A stretch of 64,000 bases of DNA from Stutzerimonas azotifigens DSM 17556 (GCF_000425625.1 NZ_AUDU01000053.1:1-64000), one strand, 5' to 3'. Positions 17,264 through 26,950 are shown, counted from the first letter of the stretch. The notes: generated by a model not told the origin, from the sequence alone. Translations and numbers: made by a program.

Positions 17264-17417
17264 CCTCCCACCCGATCGCGTAGGTTGGGTTGAGGCGCCG
17301 TGCGCCGAAGCCCAACGTGCATGCCGGAAGCATGGCCCGGACGGCACCCGCCCGCTTGAGCGTTTTCGCCTGGCGCGATGACGATTTCGGCACAATAGCC
17401 GACCGTCCCGTACGGTC

Positions 17418-18086
17418 CTAGCGGTGCGGCAGGTGGTCGAACAGCGCCTGGCAGACGCCGAGGATGTGCTGCTCGATCAGTCGCACCGAGCGCTCGACGT
17501 CGCCGCTGCGGCAGGCCGCGAGGATCTCCAGGTGCTCGAGATTGGCGTCGCGCTTGCCCTCATGGATGCTCATCTGCACCCGCAGGTAGCGCTCCACCTT
17601 GTCGTGGATCGAGCGGATCATCTGCAGCATGAACGGCCGCTGCGCCGGCGCATAGAGGCAGGCGTGGAACGCCCAGTTCAGCTCGGACCAGCGCGCGGCG
17701 TTGTCCTCGTGGACGAAAGCGGCACAGATGCGTTCGGCCTCGGCGAAGGTCTCCTCGCGCATGTTCGGCACCGCCAGGCGGGTGATCTGCGTCTCCAGCA
17801 GCACCCGGACCTCGAACATCTGCGCCAGCTCCGGCTCGGTCAGCACGGTCACCACGGCGCCCTTGTTGCGCTGGAAGAGCACCAGACCCTCGGCCTCGAG
17901 GCGCTTCAGGGCCTCGCGCACCGGGATCTTGCTGACGTTGAACAGCCCGGCGATGTCGTCCTGGCGGATCGGCTCGCCTTCGGCGAACTGCCCGGAGACG
18001 ATGGCGTCGCGCAGGTGCTTGGCGATGACCTCCGAGGCGGTGGGGGTGATGCCCAGGTTGGGGGCGTTGAAGCGTGGTAGAGGCAC
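17418..18086 (-). CDS. GntR-family regulator (FCD/FadR subfamily)
   Basis: A 222-residue regulator with an N-terminal winged helix (about 15-80, including [20 protein letters not shown]) and a C-terminal all-helical FCD ligand domain. Histidines suitable for metal binding are visible in [17 protein letters not shown] and IEQHIL. Such proteins usually repress catabolic genes until a substrate binds. It starts at GTG 18086. A perfect 15-bp palindrome lies 28 bp upstream, so autoregulation is likely, and related palindromes precede the deaminase and ABC/AcnX units. It is divergent from the molybdenum hydroxylase genes and may control them too. Confidence 0.85.
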   Translation of the reverse strand: MPLPRFNAPNLGITPTASEVIAKHLRDAIVSGQFAEGEPIRQDDIAGLFNVSKIPVREALKRLEAEGLVLFQRNKGAVVTVLTEPELAQMFEVRVLLETQITRLAVPNMREETFAEAERICAAFVHEDNAARWSELNWAFHACLYAPAQRPFMLQMIRSIHDKVERYLRVQMSIHEGKRDANLEHLEILAACRSGDVERSVRLIEQHILGVCQALFDHLPHR

Positions 18087-18113
18087 GGTGTCGCACCGAT
18101 GGCAAGGGAATGC

Positions 18114-18128
18114 CGTATATCTTATACG
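18114..18128. promoter_or_regulatory. Putative GntR operator, perfect palindrome
   Basis: CGTATA-TCT-TATACG is a perfect 6-bp inverted repeat with a 3-bp spacer in the divergent gntR / molybdenum-hydroxylase intergenic region. It is the best copy of three similar sites and probably the regulator's own operator. Confidence 0.7.
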
Positions 18129-18358
18129 TTATCGCCGGCTCGCAGCAGCGTGCCGATGAACGTAGAGCTTTTGCCTCCGCGGCCCGCTTCGTTGCCCGAT
18201 TCTGCGAACTTGTTGCCCGGTCCTGCCGATCTGCGCGCCCTGCCGCGACAGCCCGTTTCCCGCCCACTAGAGTGACGCGCCTGGCCTCGTGCGTGCGGGG
18301 CGAGCCCGGCAAGGCACGCCGGAATCCTCAGACACCATCAGAACAAGGTGGGCAGACC

Positions 18359-18817
18359 ATGATTACCCTGAACCTCAATGGCAAGGACCATGAGCTGGAC
18401 GTGGCCGACGACATGCCGCTGCTCTGGGCCCTGCGCGACGTCGCCAACCTCACCGGCACCAAGTACGGCTGCGGCATGGCCCTGTGCGGCGCCTGCACGG
18501 TGAACGTGGAGGGGCAGCCGACCCGCTCCTGCGTGACCCCGGTGTCGGCGGTGGCCGGCAAACGCATCACCACCATCGAGGCGATGGGCGAAGACCCCGT
18601 GGGCCGGGTGGTGCAGGACGCCTGGCGCCGGCTCGACGTGGTGCAGTGCGGCTATTGCCAGTCCGGCCAGATCATGGCCGCCACGGCGCTGCTCAGCAGC
18701 AACAAGGCGCCGACCGACGCCGACATCGACACGGCCATGAGCGGCAACATTTGCCGCTGCGCCACCTATGTGCGGATCCGTGCCGCCATTCACCAAGCCG
18801 CCGAGCAACTGGCCTGA
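18359..18817 (+). CDS. Molybdenum hydroxylase [2Fe-2S] subunit (IorA-like)
   Basis: A 152-residue two-cluster iron-sulfur subunit of the xanthine oxidase family. The plant-type cluster is C38, C43, C46 and C58 (KYGCGMALCGAC). The second is C97, C100, C132 and C134 (CGYCQSGQ, NICRC). It moves electrons from the molybdenum subunit encoded next. The size and the lack of a separate FAD subunit match isoquinoline 1-oxidoreductase and related aldehyde/heterocycle dehydrogenases. The ATG at 18359 follows AAGGTG; the longer open frame upstream runs through the GntR operator and is not a gene. Confidence 0.92.
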   Translation: MITLNLNGKDHELDVADDMPLLWALRDVANLTGTKYGCGMALCGACTVNVEGQPTRSCVTPVSAVAGKRITTIEAMGEDPVGRVVQDAWRRLDVVQCGYCQSGQIMAATALLSSNKAPTDADIDTAMSGNICRCATYVRIRAAIHQAAEQLA

Positions 18818-18831
18818 GGAGGCGCATCAGC

Positions 18832-21069
18832 ATGGGCAAGATCGAAACCCCCGACAGCGCCGCGCGCGGCATTCTCAACGTCAGCCGCCGCACGCTGCTC
18901 AAGGGCGCCGGCGGCCTGGCCCTGGGCATCTTCTTCGCGCCGCTGCTGCGCGGTGTCGATGCACTGGCCGCGAGCCAGCCATTCGGCCCCAACGCCTTCG
19001 TGCGCATCGACAGCGATGGCGTGGTGACCGTGCTGGCCAAGCACCTGGAGATGGGCCAGGGCAGCTACACCGGCCTCGCCACCCTGCTCGCCGAGGAGCT
19101 GGACGCCGACTGGGACAAGGTGCGCGTCGAAGGCGCGCCGGCCGACGCCAAGCTGTACAACAACAACGCCTTCGGCCCGATGCAGGGTACCGGCGGCAGC
19201 ACCGCCATGGCCAACTCCTGGGAGCAGATGCGCAATGCCGGCGCCACCGCCAGGGCCATGCTGGTGGCCGCCGCCGCGCAGCGCTGGGGCGTGCCGGCCG
19301 GTGAGATCGACGTCGCCCAGGGTGTGGTCAGCCATGCAGGATCAGGCCGGAGCGCCGGTTTCGGCGAGTTGGTCGAGGCCGCCGCGCAACTGCCGGTGCC
19401 GCAGCAGGTGCAGCTCAAGGAACCGAAGGACTTCAAGCTGATCGGCAAGCTCGACCTGCGGCGCAAGGACAGCTTCGACAAGACCGACGGCAGCGCCCTG
19501 TTCACCCAGGACCTCAAGCTGCCGGGCATGCTGGTGGCGATGGTCGCCTACCCGCCGCGCTTCGGCGGCGTGCCGCGCGCGGTGGACGCCAGCCAGGCCA
19601 GGGCCGTGCGCGACGTGGTGGACGTGGTGGAGTTCCGCGACCTGCCCCATGGCCGCGCCGGCGTGGCGGTGCTGGCCAAGAACACCTGGGCCGCCCGCCA
19701 GGGGCGCGACGCGCTGGCGATCGAATGGGACGAGAGCCAGGCCTTCACCCTCGGCAGCGAGGAGATCCTCGCCCAGTATCGGGAGGCCGCGGGCAAGCCC
19801 GGGCTGCCGGCCACCCGCACCGGCGATGCCGAGGCGGCGCTGGCCGGGGCGGCGAAAACCGTCGAGGCCGAGTACGAATTCCCCTACCTGGCGCATGCGG
19901 CGATGGAGCCGATGAACTGCCTGGTCAAGCTGTCCGACGAGCGCTGCGAGATCTGGAACGGCGAGCAGTTCCAGACCGTCGACCAGGCCCTCATCGGTGG
20001 CTACCTGGGCCTGGCGCCGGAGCAGGTGTCGCTGACCCAGCTGTATGCCGGCGGCAGCTTCGGCCGCCGCGCCAGCTCCAGGTCCGACTACCTGCTTGAG
20101 GCGGTGGCGATCGCCAAGGCGGCTCGTGAAAAGGGCATCGAGGCGCCGGTGAAGATGGTCTGGACCCGCGAGGACGACACCCGTGGCGGTTCCTACCGCC
20201 CGATGTACCTGCACCGCGTGCGCATCGGCCTGGACGAGGCCGGCACGCTGCAGGCCTGGCATAACCGCCTGGTCGGCCAGTCGATCATCGCCGGTACGTC
20301 GATGGAGGCGGCGCTGGTGCGCGACGGTATCGACCACACCTCGGTGGAAGGCCTGTCCAACCTCGCCTACGCGGTGCCCAACCTGCAGGTCGAGCTGAGC
20401 ACGCCGGCCAACATCCAGGTGCCGGTGCTGTGGTGGCGTTCGGTGGGCCACACCCACACCGGCTACGTCGCCGAGACCATGATCGACGAAGCCGCCGTGG
20501 CCGCGGGCAAGGACCCCTACGCCTTCCGCGACGCACTGCTGGAGAGCCATCCGCGTCACCGCGGGGTGCTGCGGCTGGCCGCCGAGCAGGCCGGCTGGGA
20601 CAAGCCGCTGGCGCCGGGCGCGGACGGCGAGAAACGCGGCCGCGGCATCGCCGTGCACGAGTCGTTCGGCTCGTTCGTGGCGCAGGTGGTCGAGGTGACG
20701 GTGAAGGGCGACGGCAGCTACCGCGTCGATCGCGTGGTCTGCGCGGTGGACTGCGGCATCGCCATCAACCCGGACGTGATCAGGGCGCAGATGGAAGGCG
20801 GCATCGGCTTCGCCCTGGCGGCGGTGCGCCACGGCGCGATCACCCTGAAGGAGGGACGGGTCGAGCAGTCGAACTTCCACGACTACCCGGTGCTGCGGAT
20901 CAACGAGATGCCGCGGGTGGAGGTGCACATCGTGCCCTCGGCCGAGAACCCCACCGGGGTGGGCGAGCCGGGCGTGCCGCCGCTGGCGCCGGCGCTGGCC
21001 AACGCGCTGTTCGCCGTCACCGGTGTGCGCCTGCGCAAGCTGCCGTTCCCGGCGCAGGTCATGGCCTGA
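18832..21069 (+). CDS. Molybdenum hydroxylase large subunit (IorB-like)
   Basis: A 745-residue molybdopterin-binding subunit of the isoquinoline-oxidoreductase/aldehyde-dehydrogenase type. The N-terminus has a twin-arginine signal (S18-R19-R20-T-L-L-K, then a hydrophobic stretch to about 40), so the enzyme is exported folded to the periplasm with its iron-sulfur partner. The catalytic glutamate is E712 in [16 protein letters not shown], and [16 protein letters not shown] fits the cofactor region. Substrate is unknown; the family hydroxylates N-heterocycles or oxidises aldehydes. It starts 14 bases after the small subunit with GAGGAGG-like spacing (TGAGGAGGCG). A dedicated cytochrome is not present nearby. 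Confidence 0.9.
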   Translation: MGKIETPDSAARGILNVSRRTLLKGAGGLALGIFFAPLLRGVDALAASQPFGPNAFVRIDSDGVVTVLAKHLEMGQGSYTGLATLLAEELDADWDKVRVEGAPADAKLYNNNAFGPMQGTGGSTAMANSWEQMRNAGATARAMLVAAAAQRWGVPAGEIDVAQGVVSHAGSGRSAGFGELVEAAAQLPVPQQVQLKEPKDFKLIGKLDLRRKDSFDKTDGSALFTQDLKLPGMLVAMVAYPPRFGGVPRAVDASQARAVRDVVDVVEFRDLPHGRAGVAVLAKNTWAARQGRDALAIEWDESQAFTLGSEEILAQYREAAGKPGLPATRTGDAEAALAGAAKTVEAEYEFPYLAHAAMEPMNCLVKLSDERCEIWNGEQFQTVDQALIGGYLGLAPEQVSLTQLYAGGSFGRRASSRSDYLLEAVAIAKAAREKGIEAPVKMVWTREDDTRGGSYRPMYLHRVRIGLDEAGTLQAWHNRLVGQSIIAGTSMEAALVRDGIDHTSVEGLSNLAYAVPNLQVELSTPANIQVPVLWWRSVGHTHTGYVAETMIDEAAVAAGKDPYAFRDALLESHPRHRGVLRLAAEQAGWDKPLAPGADGEKRGRGIAVHESFGSFVAQVVEVTVKGDGSYRVDRVVCAVDCGIAINPDVIRAQMEGGIGFALAAVRHGAITLKEGRVEQSNFHDYPVLRINEMPRVEVHIVPSAENPTGVGEPGVPPLAPALANALFAVTGVRLRKLPFPAQVMA

Positions 21070-21122
21070 GCGTCTCCGGTGGCCAAGCTGAGCGGTGTCC
21101 TCCACCCTGCGCTTCGAGGCCA

Positions 21123-21153
21123 TAGGGTGGAAAACCGCAAAGCGTTTTCCACC
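21123..21153. repeat. Intergenic palindrome between convergent genes
   Basis: TAGGGTGGAAAACCGCAAAG followed by CGTTTTCCACC: inverted arms GGTGGAAAACC(G)/CGTTTTCCACC around a short loop. The same element recurs at 37242. It lies between the convergent molybdenum hydroxylase and XdhC genes, where a hairpin could end transcription from both sides. Confidence 0.65.
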
Positions 21154-21185
21154 AGCCGGATCGCTGCCCCGTGCCCACGAAGGCA

Positions 21186-22373
21186 TCAGGACGCGGTCAG
21201 GCGCGGCGTGGCCTCGAGATCGTCGTGGTGGAGCGGTGTCGGCGCGTGGATCGCCGATTCCCGGTGCCTGAGCATGCCGCCGCGGCGCTGGTTCAGCGCC
21301 GCGGTCATCTCGGCGACGATCGCCGTGGCGACGCTTTCCGGCGTGTCGCCGCCGATGTCCAGGCCCAGCGGGTAGTGCAGGCGCCCCAGCGCCGGCAGGT
21401 CGGCGCCGGGCGTGCGGATCTCGCCGAGCAGGCGTTCGGTGCGTTCGCGCGGGCCCAGCTGGCCGATGTAGAGGGGATTGCCGCGCAGCACGCCGCCGAG
21501 CCAGTGGCGGTCCTGGCTGTAGCTGTGGGTCATCACCGCCACCAGGGCGCCGTCGGTCAGGCCGTGCAGGCCGTAGGGCGGCTGGGCGCTGGCCTGCAGC
21601 ACGGCGTCGGCCTCGGGGAAGCGTTCGGGGCGGGCGAAGTGGGCGCGGCCGTCGACCACCGTCACGTGCCAGTCCAGCAGTTTGGCCATGTGCACCAGTG
21701 GCTGCGCGTCGTGGCCGGCGCCGAACACCACCAGGCGGCGCTGTGGCGCCAGGTACTCGCAGAAGACCTCCACCTCGCCCTGCGCGTCGCGGTAGCTGCG
21801 CAGCGAGGAACGGCCCCGGGCCAGGGTGTCGGCCAGGTCGGCGCGTACCCGGGCATCCAGCGCCGGCTCCGGCAGGCGAGCGCCGTCGGGCATCTCCGGA
21901 TGCAGCAGCAGGCGGTCGCCGACCCGCGCTCGGGCGTCGCCGTCGCTGGCGATGACGGTGGCCAGCGCGCCGGCCCGGCCGCTCTCGCGTACCCGCCGCA
22001 GCAGGTCGAACACCGCCAGCGGGCGGTCGGCGCCGTGGCGCTCCAGCAGCACGTACACCGTGCCGTTGCAGCCGAGGCCGAAGGTCAGCGCGGCGTCCTG
22101 GTCGTCATCGTCGTCCTGGGTGGCGGTGCTGTAGCGGCGTACCACGGGCCTGCCGCCATCGGTCAGCCACCAGGCCTTCTTCGCCACGTCCGATTCCAGG
22201 CAGCCGCCGCTGATGGTGCCCACGGCCGCGCCGTAGAGTGGAATCAGCATGCGTGCGCCGGGGCGGCGATAGGCCGAGCCCTCGACCTTCACCACGGTCG
22301 CCAGCACGGCCTGGCCCTGCTCGCGTTCGAGCGTGGCGATGGCGCCAAGCAGGGCGCTGGTTCCGGACAGCAT
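21186..22373 (-). CDS. XdhC/CoxI-family molybdenum cofactor maturation protein
   Basis: A 395-residue XdhC-type protein. Such proteins bind molybdenum cofactor, assist its sulfuration and insert it into xanthine-dehydrogenase-family enzymes in the cytosol. Visible are the N-terminal LATVVKVEGSAYRRPGARML, the conserved GTISGGCLESDV, and a C-terminal Rossmann-type domain with VVFGAGHDAQPLV and YIGQLGPRERTERL. It is convergent with the hydroxylase genes it presumably serves, not in their operon. A DDDDD run near 140 (TQDDDDDQD) is a local oddity. Confidence 0.88.
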   Translation of the reverse strand: MLSGTSALLGAIATLEREQGQAVLATVVKVEGSAYRRPGARMLIPLYGAAVGTISGGCLESDVAKKAWWLTDGGRPVVRRYSTATQDDDDDQDAALTFGLGCNGTVYVLLERHGADRPLAVFDLLRRVRESGRAGALATVIASDGDARARVGDRLLLHPEMPDGARLPEPALDARVRADLADTLARGRSSLRSYRDAQGEVEVFCEYLAPQRRLVVFGAGHDAQPLVHMAKLLDWHVTVVDGRAHFARPERFPEADAVLQASAQPPYGLHGLTDGALVAVMTHSYSQDRHWLGGVLRGNPLYIGQLGPRERTERLLGEIRTPGADLPALGRLHYPLGLDIGGDTPESVATAIVAEMTAALNQRRGGMLRHRESAIHAPTPLHHDDLEATPRLTAS

Positions 22374-22446
22374 CCGCTTTCTCCCATGAGGTTGCGCGCG
22401 CGCCGCGCGCCAGGCTGGCCATGTTCCGTCCGCGCATCGGGACGGG

Positions 22447-23421
22447 CTAGGCCGATCCTGCGCGATCCTTGCCCGATCCTGCGCGGCCGTTCTGGAAGCC
22501 TTCGTCCAGCCTGAGCAGCGCCGCCCGCTCCTGGCGGATGAAGTCGACGAAGGCCTGCGCCACCGGTGACAGCCGCCGGCCGCGCAGATTCACCACGCAC
22601 CAGCTGCGTTGCAATGGCAGCTCGGCCACCGGCAGTTCGCGCAGCAGGCCGTGCTGCAGCTCCAGGCGCACGGCATGGCGCGGCAGCAGGGCCAGGCCGA
22701 GGCCGGCGATCACCGCCTCGCGCTGGGACTCCAGCGAGCCGATCTCCAGGGTCTGGGCGAAGTGCGCGCGCTTCTGGTGGCAGTACTCTTCGCAGGCTCG
22801 GCGCGTGCCCGAGCCCTTCTCGCGGACCAGCAGCGGATAGGCGGTGAGGTCCTGCAGCTGCAGGGCGTCCTTCGTGCACAGCGCATGGTCCGGCGGCGCC
22901 ACGGCGACGATGGGGTTGTTGAGGAAGGGCAGGAAGTCCAGCGCCATGTCCTGCGGCACCTGGCTCATGATCATCAGGTCGTCGCGGCTGAGGGTCAGGC
23001 GGCGCACCGCCAGGCTGTGGTTGACCACCGTCAGGTTCAGGCTGACTTCGGGATAGTGGCGGCGAAATTCGGCGAACAGGTGAGGAACGAAGTACTTGGC
23101 GCTGGATTCCACGCAGAGGTTGAGCTGCCCCTGCAGCGAGCCCTGCAGGTCCGACAGCTGCATGTCGAGGCTCTCCAGGCGGTCGAAGATGTCGCTGCTG
23201 GCGCGCTGCAGCGCCTCGGCGGCGTCAGTCAGGTAGAGCTTCTTGCCGACGTACTCGAACAGCGGCTGGCCGACCAGTTCCTCCAGCTGGCGGATCTGCA
23301 GGCTGACCGCGGGCTGGGTCAGCGCCATCTGCTCGGCGGCGCGGCTGTAGGAGCGGCTCAGGCACACCGCATTGAACACCTGCAGCTGGCGCAAGGTCAT
23401 GCGCATCAGGGACTTGCGCAC
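22447..23421 (-). CDS. pycR: LysR-family regulator of pyruvate carboxylase
   Basis: A 324-residue LysR regulator: helix-turn-helix at about 10-70 (VFNAVCLSRSYSRAAEQMAL) and a periplasmic-binding-like effector domain from about 95 to 300. It is divergent from pycA-pycB, as PycR (PA5437) is in P. aeruginosa. The start was taken as GTG at 23421 because AGAGAGGG lies seven bases upstream; ATG codons at 23406 and 23400 are alternatives without a ribosome site. A LysR-type inverted repeat lies at 23481-23498 in the shared promoter region. Confidence 0.85.
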   Translation of the reverse strand: MRKSLMRMTLRQLQVFNAVCLSRSYSRAAEQMALTQPAVSLQIRQLEELVGQPLFEYVGKKLYLTDAAEALQRASSDIFDRLESLDMQLSDLQGSLQGQLNLCVESSAKYFVPHLFAEFRRHYPEVSLNLTVVNHSLAVRRLTLSRDDLMIMSQVPQDMALDFLPFLNNPIVAVAPPDHALCTKDALQLQDLTAYPLLVREKGSGTRRACEEYCHQKRAHFAQTLEIGSLESQREAVIAGLGLALLPRHAVRLELQHGLLRELPVAELPLQRSWCVVNLRGRRLSPVAQAFVDFIRQERAALLRLDEGFQNGRAGSGKDRAGSA

Positions 23422-23480
23422 CGCGGAACCCTCTCTTTCGTGACCTGGCGCACACCGGCGCGCGCCTCGTTGCCTGCCTG

Positions 23481-23498
23481 TATAAGCAATGCCTTATG
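23481..23498. promoter_or_regulatory. LysR-type binding site between pycR and pycA
   Basis: TATAAGCAATGCCTTATG contains ATAAG-N6-CTTAT, the T-N11-A interrupted palindrome typical of LysR recognition sites, in the 211-bp divergent region. Assignment to PycR is by position. Confidence 0.55.
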
Positions 23499-23632
23499 CC
23501 AAGGCAAACAAATATTGATTTTCGATAATCGACCCGGCAGGCGTAGGGTAAATGACGACCGGGCTGGATGTACGGTCAACCAACGGACCGGCCCCCGGCC
23601 GATCCCCTGCTCACTGATCCGAGGAGCTCAGC

Positions 23633-25048
23633 GTGATCAAGAAGCTGCTGATCGCCAACCGGGGCGAGATCGCCGTGCGCATCGTGCGGGCCTGCGCCGA
23701 GATGGGCATCCGCTCGGTGGCGGTCTTCTCCGAGGCCGACCGCATGGCGCTGCACGTCAAGCGTGCGGACGAGTCCTACTTCATCGGCGACGACCCGCTC
23801 GCCGGCTACCTGAATCCGCGCAAGCTGGTCAACCTGGCGGTCGAGACCGGTTGCGATGCCTTGCACCCGGGCTACGGCTTCCTCTCCGAGAACGCCGAGC
23901 TGGCGGAAATCTGCGCCGAGCGCGGCATCCGCTTCGTCGGGCCGAGCGCCGAGGTCATCCGCCGCATGGGCGACAAGACCGAGGCGCGGCGCAGCATGAT
24001 CGCCGCCGGCGTGCCCTGCACCCCGGGCACCGAGGGCAACGTTGCCGACCTGGCCGAGGCGCTGCGCGAGGCCGAGCGCATCGGCTACCCGGTGATGCTC
24101 AAGGCCACCTCCGGCGGCGGCGGCCGCGGCATCCGCCGCTGCAACTCGAAGGAGGAACTGGAGCAGGCCTATCCGCGGGTCATCTCCGAGGCGACCAAGG
24201 CCTTCGGCTCGGCCGAGGTCTTCCTCGAGAAATGCATCGTCGAGCCCAAGCACATCGAGGCGCAGATCCTCGCCGACGCCTTCGGCAACACCGTGCACCT
24301 GTTCGAGCGCGATTGCTCGATCCAGCGGCGCAACCAGAAGCTCATCGAGATCGCCCCCAGCCCGCAGCTGACCCCCGAGCAGCGTGCCTACATCGGCGAC
24401 CTGGCGGTGCGCGCGGCCAGGGCGGTGGGCTACGAGAACGCCGGCACCGTGGAGTTCCTGCTCGCCGATGGCGAGGTGTACTTCATGGAGATGAACACCC
24501 GGGTGCAGGTCGAGCACACCATCACCGAGGAAATCACCGGGATCGACATCGTCCGCGAGCAGATCCGCATCGCCTCGGGCCTGCCGCTGTCGGTCAAGCA
24601 GGAAGACATCCAGCACCGCGGCTTCGCCCTGCAATTCCGCATCAACGCCGAAGACCCGCGCAACAACTTCCTGCCCAGCTTCGGCAAGATCACCCGCTAC
24701 TACGCCCCCGGCGGCCCCGGCGTGCGCACCGACACGGCGATCTACACCGGCTACACCATCCCGCCGTTCTACGACTCGATGTGCCTGAAGCTGATCGTCT
24801 GGGCGCTGACCTGGGAAGAGGCGCTGGCCCGCGGCTCGCGCGCGTTGGACGACATGCGCGTGCAGGGCGTGAAGACCACCGCTACCTACTACCAGCAGAT
24901 CCTCGCCAACCCGGAATTCAAGAGCGGCCGCTTCAACACCAGCTTCGTCGACAAGCACCCGGAACTGCTGGACTACTCGATCAAGCGCAAGCCGGGCGAA
25001 CTGGCCATCGCCATCGCCGCGGCGATCGCGGCACATGCAGGACTTTAA
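23633..25048 (+). CDS. pycA: Pyruvate carboxylase subunit A (biotin carboxylase)
   Basis: A 471-residue ATP-grasp biotin carboxylase. It carboxylates the biotin carried by PycB, using ATP and bicarbonate, so that pyruvate can become oxaloacetate in the cytosol. The N-terminal IANRGEIAVRIVRACAEMG, the glycine loop SGGGGRGIRR near 162-171 and YFMEMNTRVQVEHTITEEIT are diagnostic. The start is GTG at 23633 with GAGGAG upstream. Length is normal for the two-subunit enzyme. PycA-type partners resemble acetyl-CoA carboxylase AccC, but the adjacent pycB and pycR settle the assignment. Confidence 0.92.
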   Translation: MIKKLLIANRGEIAVRIVRACAEMGIRSVAVFSEADRMALHVKRADESYFIGDDPLAGYLNPRKLVNLAVETGCDALHPGYGFLSENAELAEICAERGIRFVGPSAEVIRRMGDKTEARRSMIAAGVPCTPGTEGNVADLAEALREAERIGYPVMLKATSGGGGRGIRRCNSKEELEQAYPRVISEATKAFGSAEVFLEKCIVEPKHIEAQILADAFGNTVHLFERDCSIQRRNQKLIEIAPSPQLTPEQRAYIGDLAVRAARAVGYENAGTVEFLLADGEVYFMEMNTRVQVEHTITEEITGIDIVREQIRIASGLPLSVKQEDIQHRGFALQFRINAEDPRNNFLPSFGKITRYYAPGGPGVRTDTAIYTGYTIPPFYDSMCLKLIVWALTWEEALARGSRALDDMRVQGVKTTATYYQQILANPEFKSGRFNTSFVDKHPELLDYSIKRKPGELAIAIAAAIAAHAGL

Positions 25049-25060
25049 GAAGAAAAGCCG

Positions 25061-25135
25061 CTCGAGGCTGGAAAGCTAGAGGCTGAACGATAGCCGCTTT
25101 TTCCGTCCAGCCTTCAGCCTCTAGCCTCCAGCGAG
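25061..25135. repeat. Inverted repeat in the pycA-pycB gap
   Basis: GCTAGAGGCTGAA (25075-25087) and TTCAGCCTCTAGC (25113-25125) are perfect 13-bp complements in the 96-bp gap, flanked by further related arms. A related motif, CTGGAGGCTCGAAGGCTGGA, occurs after pstA at the right edge of the window, so this is a dispersed intergenic repeat lying within an operon. Confidence 0.65.
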
Positions 25136-25144
25136 GAGAAAAAC

Positions 25145-26950
25145 ATGAGCACCAGAAAGATCACCGTAACGGACACCATCCTGCGCGATGCCCACCAGTC
25201 GCTGCTGGCCACCCGCATGCGCACCGAGGACATGCTGCCGATCTGCGACAAGCTGGACAGGGTCGGCTTCTGGTCGCTGGAAGTCTGGGGCGGGGCGACC
25301 TTCGACGCCTGTGTGCGCTTCCTCAAGGAAGACCCCTGGGAGCGCCTGCGGGTGCTGCGCGCGGCGCTGCCCAACACCCGGCTGCAGATGCTGCTGCGCG
25401 GGCAGAACCTGCTCGGCTACCGCCACTACAGCGACGACGTGGTCGAGGCCTTCTGCGCTAAGGCGGCGGAGAACGGCATCGACGTGTTCCGCATCTTCGA
25501 TGCGATGAACGACGTGCGCAATCTGGAAACCGCCATCCGTGCGGTGAAGAAGACCGGCAAGCACGCCCAGGGCACCCTCTGCTACACCACCAGCCCGGTG
25601 CACACCGTGCAGGCCTTCGTCGACCAGGCCAAGGCCATGGCCGACATGGGCATAGACTCCATCGCCATCAAGGACATGGCCGGCCTGCTCACCCCGTACG
25701 CCACCGGCGAACTGGTCGCCGCGCTGAAGGCGGCGCTGCCGCTGGAGGTGGCGATCCACTCGCACGACACCGCCGGCGTCGCCTCCATGTGCCAGCTCAA
25801 GGCGGTGGAGAACGGCGCCGACCGCATCGACACGGCGATCTCCTCGATGGCCTGGGGCACCAGCCACCCGGGCACCGAGTCGATGGTCGCGGCGCTGCGC
25901 GGCACGCCCTACGACACCGGCCTGGACCTGGAGGCGCTGCAGGAGATCGGCCTGTACTTCCACGCGGTGCGCAAGAAGTACCACCAGTTCGAGAGCGAAT
26001 TCACCGGCGTCGACACCCGCGTGCAGGTCAACCAGGTGCCCGGCGGGATGATTTCCAACCTCGCCAACCAGCTCAAGGAGCAGGGCGCGCTGAACCGCAT
26101 GGGCGAGGTGCTGGAGGAGATCCCGCGGGTGCGCAAGGACCTCGGCTACCCGCCGCTGGTGACCCCGACCTCGCAGATCGTCGGCACCCAGGCGTTCTTC
26201 AACGTGCTCGCCGGCGAGCGCTACAAGACCATCACCAACGAGGTGAAGCTGTACCTGCAGGGCGGCTACGGCAAGGCGCCGGGGCAGATCGACGAGAAGC
26301 TGCGCAAGCAGGCCATCGGCTCCGAGGAGCTGATCGAATGCCGCCCGGCCGACCTGCTCAAGCCCGAGCTGGACAAGCTGCGCGCGGCCATCGGCGACCT
26401 GGCCAAGAGCGAGGAGGACGTGCTGACCTACGCGATGTTCCCGGACATCGGCCGCAAGTTCCTCGAGGAGCGCGAGGCCGGCACCCTGCAGCCCGAAGTG
26501 CTGCTGCCGATCCCCGACGGCACCGCCGCCGCGGTCTCCGGCGAGGGCGTGCCGACCGAGTTCATCATCGACGTGCACGGCGAGAGCTATCGGGTCGACG
26601 TCACCGGCGTCGGCGTCAAGGGCGAGGGCAAGCGGCACTTCTACCTATCGATCGACGGCATGCCGGAAGAGGTGGTGTTCGAGCCGCTGAACAGCTACGT
26701 CGCCGGCGGTGACGGCAAGCGCAAGCAGGCCAGCGCGCCGGGCCATGTCAGCACCAACATGCCGGGCAACATCGTCGACGTGCTGGTCAAGGAGGGCGAC
26801 ACGGTCAAGGCCGGCCAGGCGGTGCTGGTCACCGAGGCGATGAAGATGGAAAGCGAGGTACAGGCGCCGATCGGCGGCACGGTCAAGGCCGTGCACGTGG
26901 CCAAGGGCGATCGGGTGAACCCCGGCGAGGTATTGGTCGAAATCGAATGA
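25145..26950 (+). CDS. pycB: Pyruvate carboxylase subunit B / oxaloacetate decarboxylase alpha-like
   Basis: A 601-residue protein with a carboxyltransferase TIM barrel (about 5-280, starting TDTILRDAHQSLLATRMRTE), a conserved middle domain and a C-terminal biotinyl domain with the biotin lysine K567 in VTEAMKMES. The catalytic lysine region reads IAIKDMAGLL. With PycA it makes oxaloacetate to refill the citric acid cycle. The same architecture occurs in oxaloacetate decarboxylase alpha subunits, but no membrane beta/gamma genes are nearby. A clear terminator follows at 27151. Confidence 0.92.
   Translation: MSTRKITVTDTILRDAHQSLLATRMRTEDMLPICDKLDRVGFWSLEVWGGATFDACVRFLKEDPWERLRVLRAALPNTRLQMLLRGQNLLGYRHYSDDVVEAFCAKAAENGIDVFRIFDAMNDVRNLETAIRAVKKTGKHAQGTLCYTTSPVHTVQAFVDQAKAMADMGIDSIAIKDMAGLLTPYATGELVAALKAALPLEVAIHSHDTAGVASMCQLKAVENGADRIDTAISSMAWGTSHPGTESMVAALRGTPYDTGLDLEALQEIGLYFHAVRKKYHQFESEFTGVDTRVQVNQVPGGMISNLANQLKEQGALNRMGEVLEEIPRVRKDLGYPPLVTPTSQIVGTQAFFNVLAGERYKTITNEVKLYLQGGYGKAPGQIDEKLRKQAIGSEELIECRPADLLKPELDKLRAAIGDLAKSEEDVLTYAMFPDIGRKFLEEREAGTLQPEVLLPIPDGTAAAVSGEGVPTEFIIDVHGESYRVDVTGVGVKGEGKRHFYLSIDGMPEEVVFEPLNSYVAGGDGKRKQASAPGHVSTNMPGNIVDVLVKEGDTVKAGQAVLVTEAMKMESEVQAPIGGTVKAVHVAKGDRVNPGEVLVEIE

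Noticed and set aside
23400-23406. ATG starts for pycR at 23406 or 23400
   Set aside because: No ribosome-binding site precedes them, whereas AGAGAGGG is well placed for the GTG at 23421.
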